This document shows positions 36,541 through 48,982 of a DNA stretch of 64,000 nt, piece after piece. Both the position numbers and the translations under genes were made by a program. The notes below the pieces were generated by a model. That model had not been told where the DNA came from. It saw nothing but the letters and a program-made list of their open reading frames with translations, and searched no databases. Every line of letters begins with the position of its first letter. The first letter of the stretch is position 1. Source of the DNA: Poecilobothrus nobilitatus (lineage: Eukaryota > Arthropoda > Insecta > Diptera > Dolichopodidae); NCBI GenBank assembly GCA_947095535.1, contig OX352773.1, positions 210,138,093-210,202,092 on the forward strand. The letters run 5' to 3'.

Positions 36541-39500
36541 CCGTTATTCCATTTTTATTTAAATAACAACATTATCGTTCTACAAAATGATGTTCCCAAA
36601 AACTGATTCTAACTAAATTTTACTTCGACTTACAGCGTACACTACAGCGTATTAAGATTAAGACTTAAAACGTAAGAGGAGTAACTAGTTTTTTTTTTTT
36701 TTTTTTCTACTCCCATAAAGAACACGTTCCATAAAATCGCAAAGATTAAATTAAGTTCCTGTTTCTTGAATCCCTATTTTCATTTTAAGTATAATTGATC
36801 ATTCGGCTGTAACTTTATTTTATAAGATTATGAACCACAAACACTTATACAATTATAACTAAGTATAATTTATTACGTATTTATATTAAGTTATAGACTA
36901 TTACCATTGGTTAGGTAAATGTACCGTTATAAAATATAACCACTATATCATTGTTCAGATAAACAGAGCCTTCTAAGCAGTTTACCTTCCTTTACAGATA
37001 CAGATTTTAAAATGTGTGTTGGTATTAAATTTATCATTAATTGTCTCTCGTATTTTATCCCCCCGCATGTTAAAAAAAATCTAAAAATACTACTTATTCG
37101 TAATTTATACAATTTTAATTGGAATGTTTTTATCCGATACTGTAAGCATATATATTAAAACGGATGTCTATGACATAATTAAAATAAAATGACAAGAAAA
37201 CATAAAATAGATAAGTATAAATACAACCAAATAAATTCGAATAACTTTTGTGTTTCTATGCTTTGTATTAGCAAAGAAGTTTTAGTAATAACTTTAACAA
37301 AGGAATTTATTTACCTTTTATTAAAAGTATTCTATTGACTGGGTATATGGTCTTATCTTTAATATTTTATCTAAAATATACCAAATTAGTTATATATATT
37401 ATATATATTGAATCTTGAGGGAAGACCTTAAAATTAACCGACTGTTTTTGTGCATTGAAGAAATTCATTAAAATGCGCAAATTTTCATTGAAAATTGTAC
37501 AAAAATAAAACAGCTAAACAGCTAAAAATACTCTATACTTATAACATTAAAAACAAAAACTAACAAAATACTTTCTGATCTCATGGAAATGTTTATTTTA
37601 CATGTCGTACAGCGTACTCGTGTATGTTTCTTTTTTTTTGTAATGACAGCAACATGCTGAGAACTAATCTAAATTCTATTTTTAAATAACAAAGAACAAA
37701 AAGAAAAGAAAAACCGAAACTTTAACCAAATGGATGAAGATATTCTCATCTTTGGCGTCTTTATATTTTGTTTGGAAAAAAAAAACTTAAAAGGAAATCA
37801 GAAAGAAAATAAAAGACTCAATTGCAAAATAAGTAAATGTATCGACCCGGTTGAATGTTAACATATAAAATTTAAAATGTACAAAATAAGTCATGAATTT
37901 TGAATTTGAAAAACTTAAACAAAATATTATTTAACAGAAACGGATTAAGTGTTGGACAATATTATCATAATAATTTAACTATATTCAATATAAGTTATAA
38001 TCACTTAATTAAAGTCCATTTAGCCTTAAATCATTTCGAAATAGATTTCATTTAGTTATAAGGTACAGAAATTAAGCACTTTATAACTAATCTTAAATTT
38101 TTTTCCCCATAATTTGCTTAAAAGTAAAATCAATAAAAAATTGAGGTAGGTACTGATTGATGTTTTTTTTTTACGTATAAATTAGAATTAAACAAAATTC
38201 ACAATATTACTGCTCGAGGCACTTTTAAGCACCATCCTGATTTGTAATATCCAAATTAAGAATAAAAATTTATAAATTAAATAACTTACACAATTGAACC
38301 ACAATTTAACGAATTAAATAATATTTTATTCAAAAATCCTAAATAGGCTCAACATTTAAAGAAAAAAAAACTATACATTTAACTAATTGTATCCTAGCTG
38401 CTATTTCTTAAGCATCTTCACAAATGAAACTGGATTGCGTTTTTTTATCGAATCGCTTAAGACAACCGCGAGACTGACAACAAATAATTAAAGATATATA
38501 AATAAATTTTAAGAAAATTAATATAATGTTTATGAAAATGTTTGACTTCTAAAATGAAGGACCGAGACTACGATGTATACAAAAACAAAAAGTCAGAGTT
38601 CAGAAAAAGTTACATAACATCTTCATCTAATGATGTCTTTGCTTAAAGTTTGAAACAAATTAAAGTCAAACAAATTGATTCCAAACCATTTCGATGTGGC
38701 ATTACTATCCATTTTGTCATATTACTAAACATATTTTATTCTGATTAAATTCAGACAAATACTCATGACAATATTAGCTGAGCTGATACCCAAAACTACT
38801 CTAAATTACAATCTTATTAATACATATTCGAATCCATATTTAAAAAAACCCTACCCTGACAATATTTTTAAGGTTTTTTTTCCCATCAAAAAAAAAACAA
38901 AAACAAAAAGCACATGTCACGTAAAAAAAAAGAACCATTAAATCAACACAAGGAAGAAAACTACTAAAAAAAACAAACAAAAGATGAAAATATGGTATTC
39001 TTAAATCCATTGAAATAATTAGCATAAAACTTCACGCATTTTCAATTTACTTAGAAAATTTTGTGCAGTTCTGCAGTTCTGCAATTTTAAAATTTCTTTT
39101 TGCTTTATTTTTTTATTAGTAGAAATTTATGAATGTAAGTATATATATATTAATATTGTATGTAATATGAAACAGCATGATTAAAATTTTTTTCTTTTCT
39201 TTCATTTACAAAAATACAAAAAGTAAAATATGGTTAAACGAAATGATTCGTTTCGATCCCATTTGATATTAATAAATTATATTTAATAGTAAAACAAATC
39301 GTAGAAAATGAGCATAAACCAATAAAATGTGGTTTAAAAAGTGGTTCAATCTCATGATTGATTAAAAATATATTATGTTTTAAAAAATTGTTGTGATTTC
39401 CTTTTTTGATTTACAAAATCAATAGATTGAATCATTGTTAGATAATGGTATAGAAAAAATTAATGAATAGGAAATGAATTGAATTGTGACTGAATAATTT

Positions 39501-39873
39501 TTATTTTTTTTTATTGAAATTAGTAGGTATTTATGGTAAAAAAAAAAAAAAATTAAATTCATTTTAATTATGTTAGATATTAAAAATAACTTAAAATTTA
39601 ACTTTTTCAGCTGTTTTTAAGTATAATTTTAAAAATAATCTTGGGGGTAAAATTTTATGATTTATTTTGTACTTAAAATTTACATTTAAAGAACAATTTT
39701 ATATAGTTAGTAATCATTGTTCACCTTGCCTGTAATTTCCTATTCTTAATATGGTTCGAAGTTTTGAAATTTTTAAAATTTAGATATTTTGTATTAAAAA
39801 ACTGTATTATAATATAATGAATGTTACAATAATTGTTGTATTAACTCCTGCTTTAAATAAATATTAAAATTTT
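36541..39873. other. Non-coding A/T-rich DNA
   Basis: No gene or classified repeat was seen. Homopolymers near 36690-36706 and a purine-rich stretch at 37690-37720 are the only marked features. Confidence 0.5.
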
Positions 39874-39882
39874 TAAATATAG

Positions 39883-40035
39883 TTTTTTTTTTTTTTTTAC
39901 TTTATTCCCTTGCCATACAAAAGTAACACAACTTGTAAATGTCGTAATGGGAATTATTCTTATGACATATGTGGAATTCGAACCCACATTTCCTCTGTGT
40001 TTACACGCTTTTACCCAATAGGCCACTGAGGCTCC
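39883..40035 (-). mobile_element. tRNA-derived SINE, minus strand, 9-bp target-site duplication
   Basis: TAAATATAG flanks the copy at 39874-39882 and 40036-40044. On the minus strand it opens GGAGCCTCAGTGGCCTATTG (A box) and GTGGGTTCGAATTCCAC (B box), and ends in an A-run (seen as T on the + strand). It is the same family as the copies at 56.4 and 59.4 kb, but lacks the hairpin segment CAGGAAA..TTTCCTG. Confidence 0.85.
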
Positions 40036-40044
40036 TAAATATAG

Positions 40045-40783
40045 TTAAATAACCTTAAAAAATGTTCGATATTAAAAATCATTAATTTAGTTTTTTAGTA
40101 GTCCCATCTTGTGAAAAATTTTTACATAGTAAATTATTTGGTCTTTGTTAAAGATCAGAATAAAAATAATATATATTTTGAAGGAGCGTATCCTATGACA
40201 TAACTTAGATAATCAACATCCATTTCATTTAAGTCCAATTATAAAAAAAAACTCAAAATTAGCAAATATCAATTTGTCAAAAAGCTAAAAAAATATGTAA
40301 TCATTTAAAAAAAGGTGCTTTATTGTTTTAATATAATTAACTTATTATGTATCTGTAAAATAGTGGGAGTTTTCAAGTTTGTTACAAAACCAGAGTTTCA
40401 ACAATTTGTTTAGCGGAAGTATTAGAGAACTCAGTCCCCACTACATGTTATTTAGTATTTAAAAGAAACAAATAGGACGAATTTTATAGTTAGTTACAAA
40501 GATAGGTTTATACACACTTTTTCCAGAATATGTATATGTATGTATGTATGTTATCGGAATTCTGAATTATGAAAATTTTCCAAACAGATGTTTTATAAAG
40601 TGAGATTTTCATATCTGAACTTTGTGCTTAATTTCTGAACCTTGTAACTAAATCAATTATATTTCGAAATTATTTAAGACTGAATGGATTTATGAAATTC
40701 GGCCAAAATTTTGACACTAATTTTAGTTTGGAAATAATAATAAACTTATTCCGATATATTGTAATTTTAATAATTGCAAATAT
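40045..40783. other. Non-coding DNA between two SINEs
   Basis: A/T-rich with no recognised gene; it carries a GTATGTATGTATG run near 40537-40550. Confidence 0.5.
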
Positions 40784-40795
40784 AAAATCAAAATA

Positions 40796-41043
40796 TGTCT
40801 GATCAATGGTGCAGTGCGTAAGTCACCGGTCTTTCAAGCGAAAGGTCTCGGGTTCAAACCCCGGTCAAGTCAAAAATAATATATAAAATATAATAAAATA
40901 ATGTAAAAAAAATATTAAATATTTATATTAAATATTTATAATTAAATACTTGTACCGAGGTGGCCCACAATCCACATGCTAGAGGCAAAAGGGTCCTAAA
41001 AATATCGGCAGATATTTATATCTGGACGATATAATATAAAAAA
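40796..41043 (+). mobile_element. tRNA-derived SINE with 12-bp target-site duplication
   Basis: AAAATCAAAATA occurs at 40784-40795 and 41044-41055. The head reads CAATGGTGCAGTGCGTAAG (A box) and CTCGGGTTCAAACCCCGG (B box), the best-kept tRNA-like pair in the window. The body holds TACCGAGGTGGCCCACAATC and ends in an A-run. Confidence 0.87.
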
Positions 41044-41055
41044 AAAATCAAAATA

Positions 41056-44045
41056 ATAAAAGGGATACCAATTGTTAATAATCGGAACCAATTTAAAAAA
41101 CAAAAAAATTCCTTATAAAATAAAGTAAATTCTTATACAAGGAAAACTACAACACCATTGAAAAAGTCTTAGTACAGATTAACGTAAGAAAAAAATTTTG
41201 AATTAAAATAATAATGTAATTAAATACAATTAAATTACCTACATTTTTTTGAATTATTTTTTTCAATTCCTTCTTCTTCTTATTATTCCTGTATTCCTTT
41301 TCTTTATATTCAAACCAGATTTTCAGCTTGAATCTTAAGTATTTCCTTTTTGTCTACATTGTTTCCTCCTTCTAAACTAGAAAATGATAAAGTAAAAAAA
41401 AAAAAAGAAATATTTATAAAACAATTCATCAAAACCTTGACACCACAAATATGTCAACTTAAAAAACATATAAAATTGTTTTTTTACATACTTACCATAC
41501 ATATTTTTACTATATGTACCTAGTACTTATTTTTTCTCTATTTTTTTTTTTTTTTTTTTTTGTATTTTTTAATTAATTTAATTACTTAATTCATGATTGG
41601 TAAAGAATTTTATAAAAAACAAAAAAATAATTCAAAATCAAAATAGTTTAATTTCAATTAAAACATTTTAATATTATATCACCCGAAAAAAAAAAATACC
41701 ATCTTCTCTATACTAAACAAATATTTTATGGACTCGACTATAAAAATCATTAATATTAAAAAAAAAAATATTTACAAACGCAAAAATAAAGAAAAAAACC
41801 ATACAAAATAAAAGATCAAATGATAGTGATCTAATTAATTAAAAGTATTTTATTTTTCCAAAGCACCTCTTTTCACCTCTTTCATCATTCATTCATCAAT
41901 TTTCCATCTGGTCAAAATAACTTTTACAAAAATGACAAAAAACACCCAAGTTAGTAGCTCTGTTGGTTATCATAAAAAAAAAAAACAAATTAAATTAAAA
42001 CTGGAAATTTTATTATATATGTATTGATGTAGTTATCATTTGTTGGTTACTTTATTTTCTTTCTCTTTCTCTTTCTATTTTTGTTGTTTTATTTCTTTTT
42101 TTTTTTGTAATCATTTATACATCCATTTACTGATCTCTCATATCTGAATAATTTTGAAATAAGAAAAAAAAAAAAATTAAATTAAATAAAAACCGAAAAA
42201 ATGTCACTTTGTGGTGGCACATCACTTCAACGATTCATTACATGTTTTGATGGTGATTCAATAATTGAAGGTTCAAAAAAAAAAAAAATTAAATACATAT
42301 GATACATAATATTCGGAATCAAAAAATTGAATCATTTAATCAATTTCTGAAAAATTTTTTTTTGTATTTCTGGTTTTGAATACAGCTTTTAACCAGACAA
42401 TAAGAAGAGTTGACAGAGGGCATTTGGTAAAGGGGATAAAAAAAATTGGATGACATTTTAAAATGTTTGTTAATTTTTTTTTTTTTTTTTTTTTAAAGCA
42501 GAACATTTTATTTACTTATAAATATACTGACAGTGAACATATGGAATTCTACAAATATTTGACGAAAAATTAAAAATGAAGAAAAAAATTCAAACAATTT
42601 TTTTTACATTTTTTGTAAAATAATTTTTAACCGAATATTTTGCAATTCAATGCAATAAAATGCAATCACTTACTTAATATATGTATGTATATTAAAAGTC
42701 AAAAAAAATTGTTGTTTTTTTTTTGTAATGTTATAAAAAAAAAAATAAGAAACCACAGACTTTTGGTTTTTTTTTTTATTTTGCCCTGCCAGAATTTTTG
42801 TGCTTATTTTCTGGCATCATTAATATAACAATTGACTTAAAAAAAATGAACTTAGTTAGTCTCAAATTTTAAAATATTTTCATTAAACAGTTATTGTACT
42901 AAAACTATATTTTTTATATAAGTACGTTATCGTGAAAGTGAAAAAAAAACTGCAAAAAATACTAATTTCAGTTAAAAATTGCAATAATTATTTGTAATTT
43001 TTTGTAAAATCTTTAATTACTATGTTGTGTATTTATATTTGGTAACACTATCACGTACTATTTTATAAATAGCAAAGTTGATGCTGAAATTATACTATTA
43101 ATTGAATGCTGGTTAGGTATATACCACCGCCGTAAAAATTCTGTGTTTAACAATTAATTTCCATATGGATCCTCATCTGTATCGTATGAATTGATTTTAT
43201 GAACTATTATATTTTGTAATATTTAATTCTGTAATAAAACAATAGAAATTCGACCAAAATTTAAAAAGTTGATAGTATACTTACAGAATATTAATAGGTC
43301 AGTCAGCCAATTTTATTAACAGGCGAATGTCATACATCAAGTAATTTAATTAAAAAATTAATTTGTTCTCATAACTTTATTTTTCCAATAAATGTATGGT
43401 TATTATACGAATAAAAATATTATTTTGCAGAAATAATTAAACTGTGCGGTCAAAAAGTGTTAAATTAATTGCTTTTTGTAAATTTAAACTACTATTTTTA
43501 TTATTAGCAATTTTATTAACGATATTTATTTTTTTACCATTTTTTAAATTAATATGCAACCACCGCCACCAAATGTTTTAATCATTCATCTATTTATAAA
43601 ATTTATTAGTGTAAAAAAAAAATAAAGACTTCACAACTCACAACCACTAAACACGGCCAATTCAACCATATGGAAGAAAAATTATTTAAAAACAGTTTTA
43701 TTTTATGCATTATTTGATTTATTTTCGAAATAACTGTATAAATTAAAATTGAAGTTTTTTTTTATAAATTTTTAACTTGAAAAGGGATAATAATATCAAG
43801 TCAGTCATTTTTATTTTCTGTGGTTTTATTTTGATTTTAATTGATTTATATTGTTACGATAACTGTTTTTTTTAACTGTTATTTTTTTTTTTTTACTTAA
43901 CAAGTAACATATGGAACAATAAATTTTAATTGACTTATTTAAAAAATAATTTTAAATTTATTTTATATAAATATAATATAATTATACAATTACTTTTTAT
44001 AATTTTTGTAATTTTGGGATAAATGTAATCGGTAATCACATATAA
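41056..44045. other. Non-coding A/T-rich DNA
   Basis: Holds many homopolymers (T-runs near 41540-41560 and 42475-42494). A 33-codon frame from ATG 42201 (MSLCGGTSLQRFITCFDGDS) has an unusually mixed composition but is too short to call. The frame at 42640-42828 is low-complexity. Confidence 0.45.
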
Positions 44046-44250
44046 AAGGCGAAGAACTTTGGGAGAGGATCAATGGGGAAACTTCTCCGAGGTGAGAATG
44101 CTCAATCAAAGAGACATAGTACGATTTATAAAGCGAATTGAGTGGCTCGACGAGACGCTGTAGAAAGCGAGCGGATCGTTGAGCAGCCGTGCACAACGGG
44201 TTGCAGGGCCTAGGTGTAAGGGCAATTATATGCCCCCTCTGAGAAACAAC
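44046..44250 (+). mobile_element. 5'-truncated LINE: last codons and 3' UTR
   Basis: From 44044 an open frame reads KRRRTLGEDQ, EVRMLNQRDIVRFIKRIEWL and stops at TAG 44161-44163. This fits the C-terminal tail of insect I/R1/LOA-group LINE proteins, where a segment like ALARRRLRVLG is followed by DIVRFIKxIGWL. About 90 bases of GC-richer 3' sequence follow, ending near ACAACAATCACACATA. The left flank AATCACATATA and the right flank AATCACACATA are near copies, a possible target-site duplication, so this would be a strongly 5'-truncated insertion. Base composition differs sharply from the surroundings. An open frame also exists on the other strand but resembles nothing. Confidence 0.6.
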
Positions 44251-46751
44251 AATCACACATAATATATATGCTATAAGAATTTATAAAAGTATAAGTTATG
44301 CATATCCGACATCATTTCGAAACTGAATTACATTTGAAGACTGTATTTGGTATACTGTCAAAATACTTACGATTATCGAAAAGTAAATAAATTAGTTATT
44401 TTAAAATTTTGTATTCTAATAACATCTATTAAAATATTTTAATCTCTTTATTAAAAGATTTAAATGAAAGGCGGAAGTCAATTGAATCTATTTTAGAAAG
44501 TAATCAGAACTCAAAAGTTCATGTTTGAGTTAAATGATTTCTGTTGATACTGGTCGACCGACCGACTGGCCAACTAGACTCAAATTTATTAACAGCTTTA
44601 GGAAAAATGTAATTTCAATGCAAAATATTGGATAAATGTAAAAAATGAGCATAACATAAAGTACAATTATTTTGAAAAATACTGTAACTGAAAGGTTTCT
44701 TTCTTGAAAATTATTTTAATTTAGTGCCAAGTTAAGCAAATTATTATAAATCTTTTGAATATATGAAAAATGAGAACTGAAAAAGAACAGCCTATATACT
44801 GTATCTCCAAAATATAAAAAAACATACAAAAATAAAAAATCGTTCTTTAAAAAAACATCACACATTTTTCAAATAAAACTTTAATGATGGACTTAACTTT
44901 AAAAATTAAAAAAAAAAAAATATCAATAATCACAAAGATTTTCCAAATGATCACCTTTTTCGTTTATATTGAACTTTTAAATAATATTATTAATCATTTT
45001 TATTTCTTTCTAAACTTCAAGTTTAAGCTAATGTTAATTCTTTTTTTAATTACCTTACACATACGTATTTTTTTTTTTTTTTTTCAATCAATAAAATCAA
45101 AATTATTCCATAGCTGATATGATGCGATGCAATTTATGACAACTTTAAAATTTAATGTAAATTTAAATGTTCGCTTCTTTCTATATGTCTACATAAGTCA
45201 TAAATCTTTTTATAGAACTATTTTATTCTGATTATAATTAATTCACTGTTAATCATTAAATTTTTAATATAACTTAAATCCAACAGATTTTCCAACTAAT
45301 TAAACTAATAAAAATCCATAAAAATACTACTGCTCTGCCAAAGACCTGATATACATTTTCAAAAAAAAAAAACAGTGCAATACAAAAGGTATAAAAATTT
45401 ATTATCTTTAACAACTCATTAAATTAAAACGTAGCAAGAAACAATAAAATAAATGACTTTCAGGATAAAATGTATAATATACCTATTATGACTTCTTCAT
45501 ATGTTTAAAAAAGAATCGATTTTTACTCGTAAATTTATTTTAATTTTAAATTATCAAAAAATGAAATAAAAACAAAAAAAAAAAAATAATAAAAAAATAC
45601 GGGACATATTTAAATGATGAATGTTTATTATTCACCACAAATATTGTAATTTTAACTGTCAGTTTTTGTCATATTTATGATGGCATTTTATTTTTTATCT
45701 ACATATATATAAAAGAATTTCAAATGAAAAAGACACCCAACTTAAAAAAAAAAACAAATATTGCATCTTTTATTCGTATAAATTTAATGCCAAATGGTGC
45801 ATTTTATAAATTAGATAAAAACAGCTATATAGGGGCGCCAAAAAATTTTGGATATTCAAGAAAATATGAAAACCAACCCAAATATAAAAAATATTTTTTG
45901 ATATTAATATGGTGTTATGAACTGATAAAGCGTTGTAAGATAAAATTTTTTCTTTTATTTATGCATTTAAAAATCAATAGAGCATTTAACAAGCATTTTG
46001 CTTTTGTTTAATTTTCGCGGTTCCAAGAAATTAAATAAAGTTAAATTAATAATTCAGAAAAAAAAAAAATATTTTCATTAAATCCTTTATTCAATAACAT
46101 TTTATCTTGAAATTTTTGCAATTAATAAAAACAGAGGGTCTCTTTTTTGAACAACTTTAATTGGATTATAAAATAATTGATTGGTTGGTGGAAAGGAAGA
46201 GTTGGGGGAATTAATAAATTTTTTAGCGAATATATTAGAAGTTTTTCCTTTAATTTGAATTTATTAAAAACAACAACTGACTTGACTTTTAGAAATATGT
46301 TGATAAAATTAAAATATGTATATATATTATATTTCGGTACTACAGTTTATCATTTTTACATTACTTTCATCGACTTTATAATGTAAGGTTTTCATACTTA
46401 TTTGAAATCATTACATTTTTTCAAACTTCAAAAATTTTGTGTATTTTGTAAAAATTATATGAAATATTCCATTAAAAAGGTTATTATTATTTTTAAAATA
46501 TGCATGCAATCTTTTGCAGAATTTAAACCCACACTTCAGTTTATATACTCGGCCACCAAAATCCCAGTTTTATTAAATATAATAATAACTATATGCTACG
46601 GTGGAGTTACCTTTGGTTACTTCATACAGGAAGCTGCTATATAGATATACACTACTGCATGTTGCAACTGACTTCTGACCTAGACTCTGTAGCAAATAGT
46701 TATAATAATTAATACAAATACTAAAATAAAATCGCTGCTGCGGAACAGAGG
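44251..46751. other. Non-coding DNA with several open but unsupported frames
   Basis: Frames at 44884-45117, 45724-46011, 46177-46386 and 46402-46644 are open on the + strand but A/T-driven, rich in Lys, Ile, Phe and Asn. The end of the last one (from 46520, after CTTTTGCAG) is less biased and reads EFKPTLQFIYSATKIPVLLN and a hydrophobic tail. I cannot assign it. Confidence 0.45.
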
Positions 46752-46864
46752 CAAAGCCATCATTAACGACATAAAACCTTTATGCATGAGATAATAATAG
46801 AAGTGGAGCTGCCTTCTATTATTACCTCATGCATAAAGGTTTTATGTTGTTAATGATGGCTTTG
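46752..46864. repeat. 113-nt near-perfect hairpin, 52-bp arms
   Basis: The left arm (46752-46803) begins CAAAGCCATCATTAACGACA and the right arm (46813-46864) is its reverse complement except at two positions. As RNA, 46768 with 46848 would form a G-U pair and 46791 with 46825 an A-C mismatch. The loop is 9 nt. The stem is GC-richer than its flanks. A foldback element, a very short MITE or a hairpin RNA precursor would all fit. No flanking duplication was recognised. Confidence 0.9.
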
Positions 46865-48982
46865 TCTTTGTTAGTAAAATAATAATAATGGTTTCTTTAC
46901 ATAGTTCCGCACTCCTCAATTCAAAGTTTTCACATCCCTGTACTTTCCTTTTCCTATACTTCCTAATCAATTGCGTTAGCAGTCAATATTGCGTTAGCAG
47001 TTAGAGGTTTTATCCGATTATATTAGCTAAAGAAATGAGTTAAGTCAGCAAAAATTTAATATTACCAAGAGAGCATTTTTGGTGTCTTTCTAATAGTCCC
47101 AACTCTATTAAGAAAAAAAAATTAATAGTTTTTGTCATTATTCAATGATGAATTAAGTATCAAATAATTATGATTGTGATATTAAAATGTTTTGAATATC
47201 TATATCCTATACATATATATGTATATACATGTGTAATATGTATAATAGTAAACCAAAAGTAGCTAAATCTATCCTATTATGATAATAATCATAACTCAAC
47301 CATACAGAAATGATTTCACTAATTATTAATTAATCAGATTAATTAATAATTCAACCAAAAAAGATTGAACGAATACTCTTAACATTATAACAATTAAAAT
47401 ACATATAAAATTAGTTATGCAACATTAAATTTCCAGTATTTCCCTACACTAAAATAAAATTTTTTTTTTTTCTTCAAATTTTAATTTTTAGTCTCTAGTG
47501 AAAAGTTTTAAAGCAATTAAAAAAAAGTATAAAATAATTTTTTTACTAAAAAAATTTAAAATATCTTGGGAGGTCAATTACATAATATTATGTAAAACAT
47601 TAATTTACTATTAATATACTTATATGTATCTATATAATATGTATATATGTATGATGTATGTATGTTCTATAATTTAATTAATAATCATTTTCTACTAATT
47701 TTATACCATTTTAATATTATTTTTAATATATAGTTTGTTTTTTTTTTTACTTTCTCACTTTTTTCGATTTTTTCTTTCTTTTATTTCATTCTATATCAGT
47801 TTTTAATATTTTCACCTCTTTTAATCAATTTTCCAAGTGTTAATGTACTCTGATTTAATTCGTAGTATATAATAATATAATATAGTTTTCTTTAATATCA
47901 TTTTATACCTTTTCTTATGTCATCTTGTTTTTATGTGTCCATCTATTAAATCACTTTTCATTTAAAAATAAAATACAACTCTTTATTTTTACTAGACATA
48001 AAATAATCGATGTGATAGAATCAAATAGAACATATCTCGTCACTATAAATCTAAAATGAAACCTTTGAAATTCTGTTATGTGCATTTTGTTTTTTTTTTT
48101 TTTTTTCTTGTATTTTTTATGGAAATTTTAATAGACGACCTAATTTTAGGCTTAAAAAGTAATAAATGTCTCCATCTACAAAAAAAAAAAAAATATAATG
48201 AAAAACCAATTTTTAAATCGTAAATTATTTTATTTGATTATTGTAAATATATATGTAAATTCGTTCTTTATATTCATATATACATACATATATAAATATA
48301 TATATAAGTATAAAATAATTGATTTTGATTCGATTTGAATCGATTTTTTATTAGATTTTTGTTTTTTTTTTATTTTCTTTTACTTTTATTCGAAATAAAT
48401 TTATTGTACTATTTTTTTTTTTTTTATTTTAAATTTTAACTTTATTGAATAAATTAAAATGCAATAAAATAAAAGAAATAACGCACATTAAAATCGAATG
48501 AAAAAACGTAAATAAAGAGAAATTAAAGAGTCTAAAAATTCATCATAAAAATTTTTAAATGAAAATGTCTCAATAAAAATACAAAACAAAATAATATATA
48601 CATATATGTATGTACCTATTATATTGTATATTAAATAAAATATACATACCATATACATATTTTTTTTTTATGGTATAAAATCTTTAAGAAAAAGATTTAT
48701 TATCTTCTATACGATTTTCTTTTCGTTTTTTACATACATATTTTATTTTATTTTTAACGATTTATTACCAACCACTTAATTTGTTAAATTCACTCTTTAC
48801 TCAATTCTAAGACTAGACGAATCCAGAGGCAACCCCATGAATATTGTGGTAAAAATAAAAAACAGAATTAAAAAAAAAAAAAAAACAAGTAAAAAAAACA
48901 TACCTGTAAGTTTTATTTGTATCAATTGATAAAATAAAAATTGTATCAATATAGGTTTGAAATATTTAAAAAAAAAAAAAAA
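46865..48982. other. Non-coding A/T-rich DNA
   Basis: Holds the short palindrome at 47321-47351 and TATG/TA runs near 47215, 47630 and 48285. No gene was seen. Confidence 0.5.
47321..47351. repeat. Perfect 15-bp inverted repeat
   Basis: AATTATTAATTAATC, one A, then the exact reverse complement. It is pure A/T apart from one C and one G, so chance in A/T-rich DNA is plausible. Confidence 0.7.

Noticed and set aside
40801..40870. A genuine tRNA gene
   Set aside because: The A and B boxes are good but the sequence is followed by a SINE body and A-run and framed by a target-site duplication, and I could not fold a full acceptor stem.
42201..42302. 33-codon frame MSLCGGTSLQRFITCFDGDS as a small gene
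   Set aside because: It is too short, runs into an A-homopolymer that supplies Lys codons, and has no supporting context.
46752..46864. A microRNA precursor call for the long hairpin
   Set aside because: The stem is longer and more perfect than usual animal precursors and there is no expression evidence, so it is kept only as a repeat and finding.
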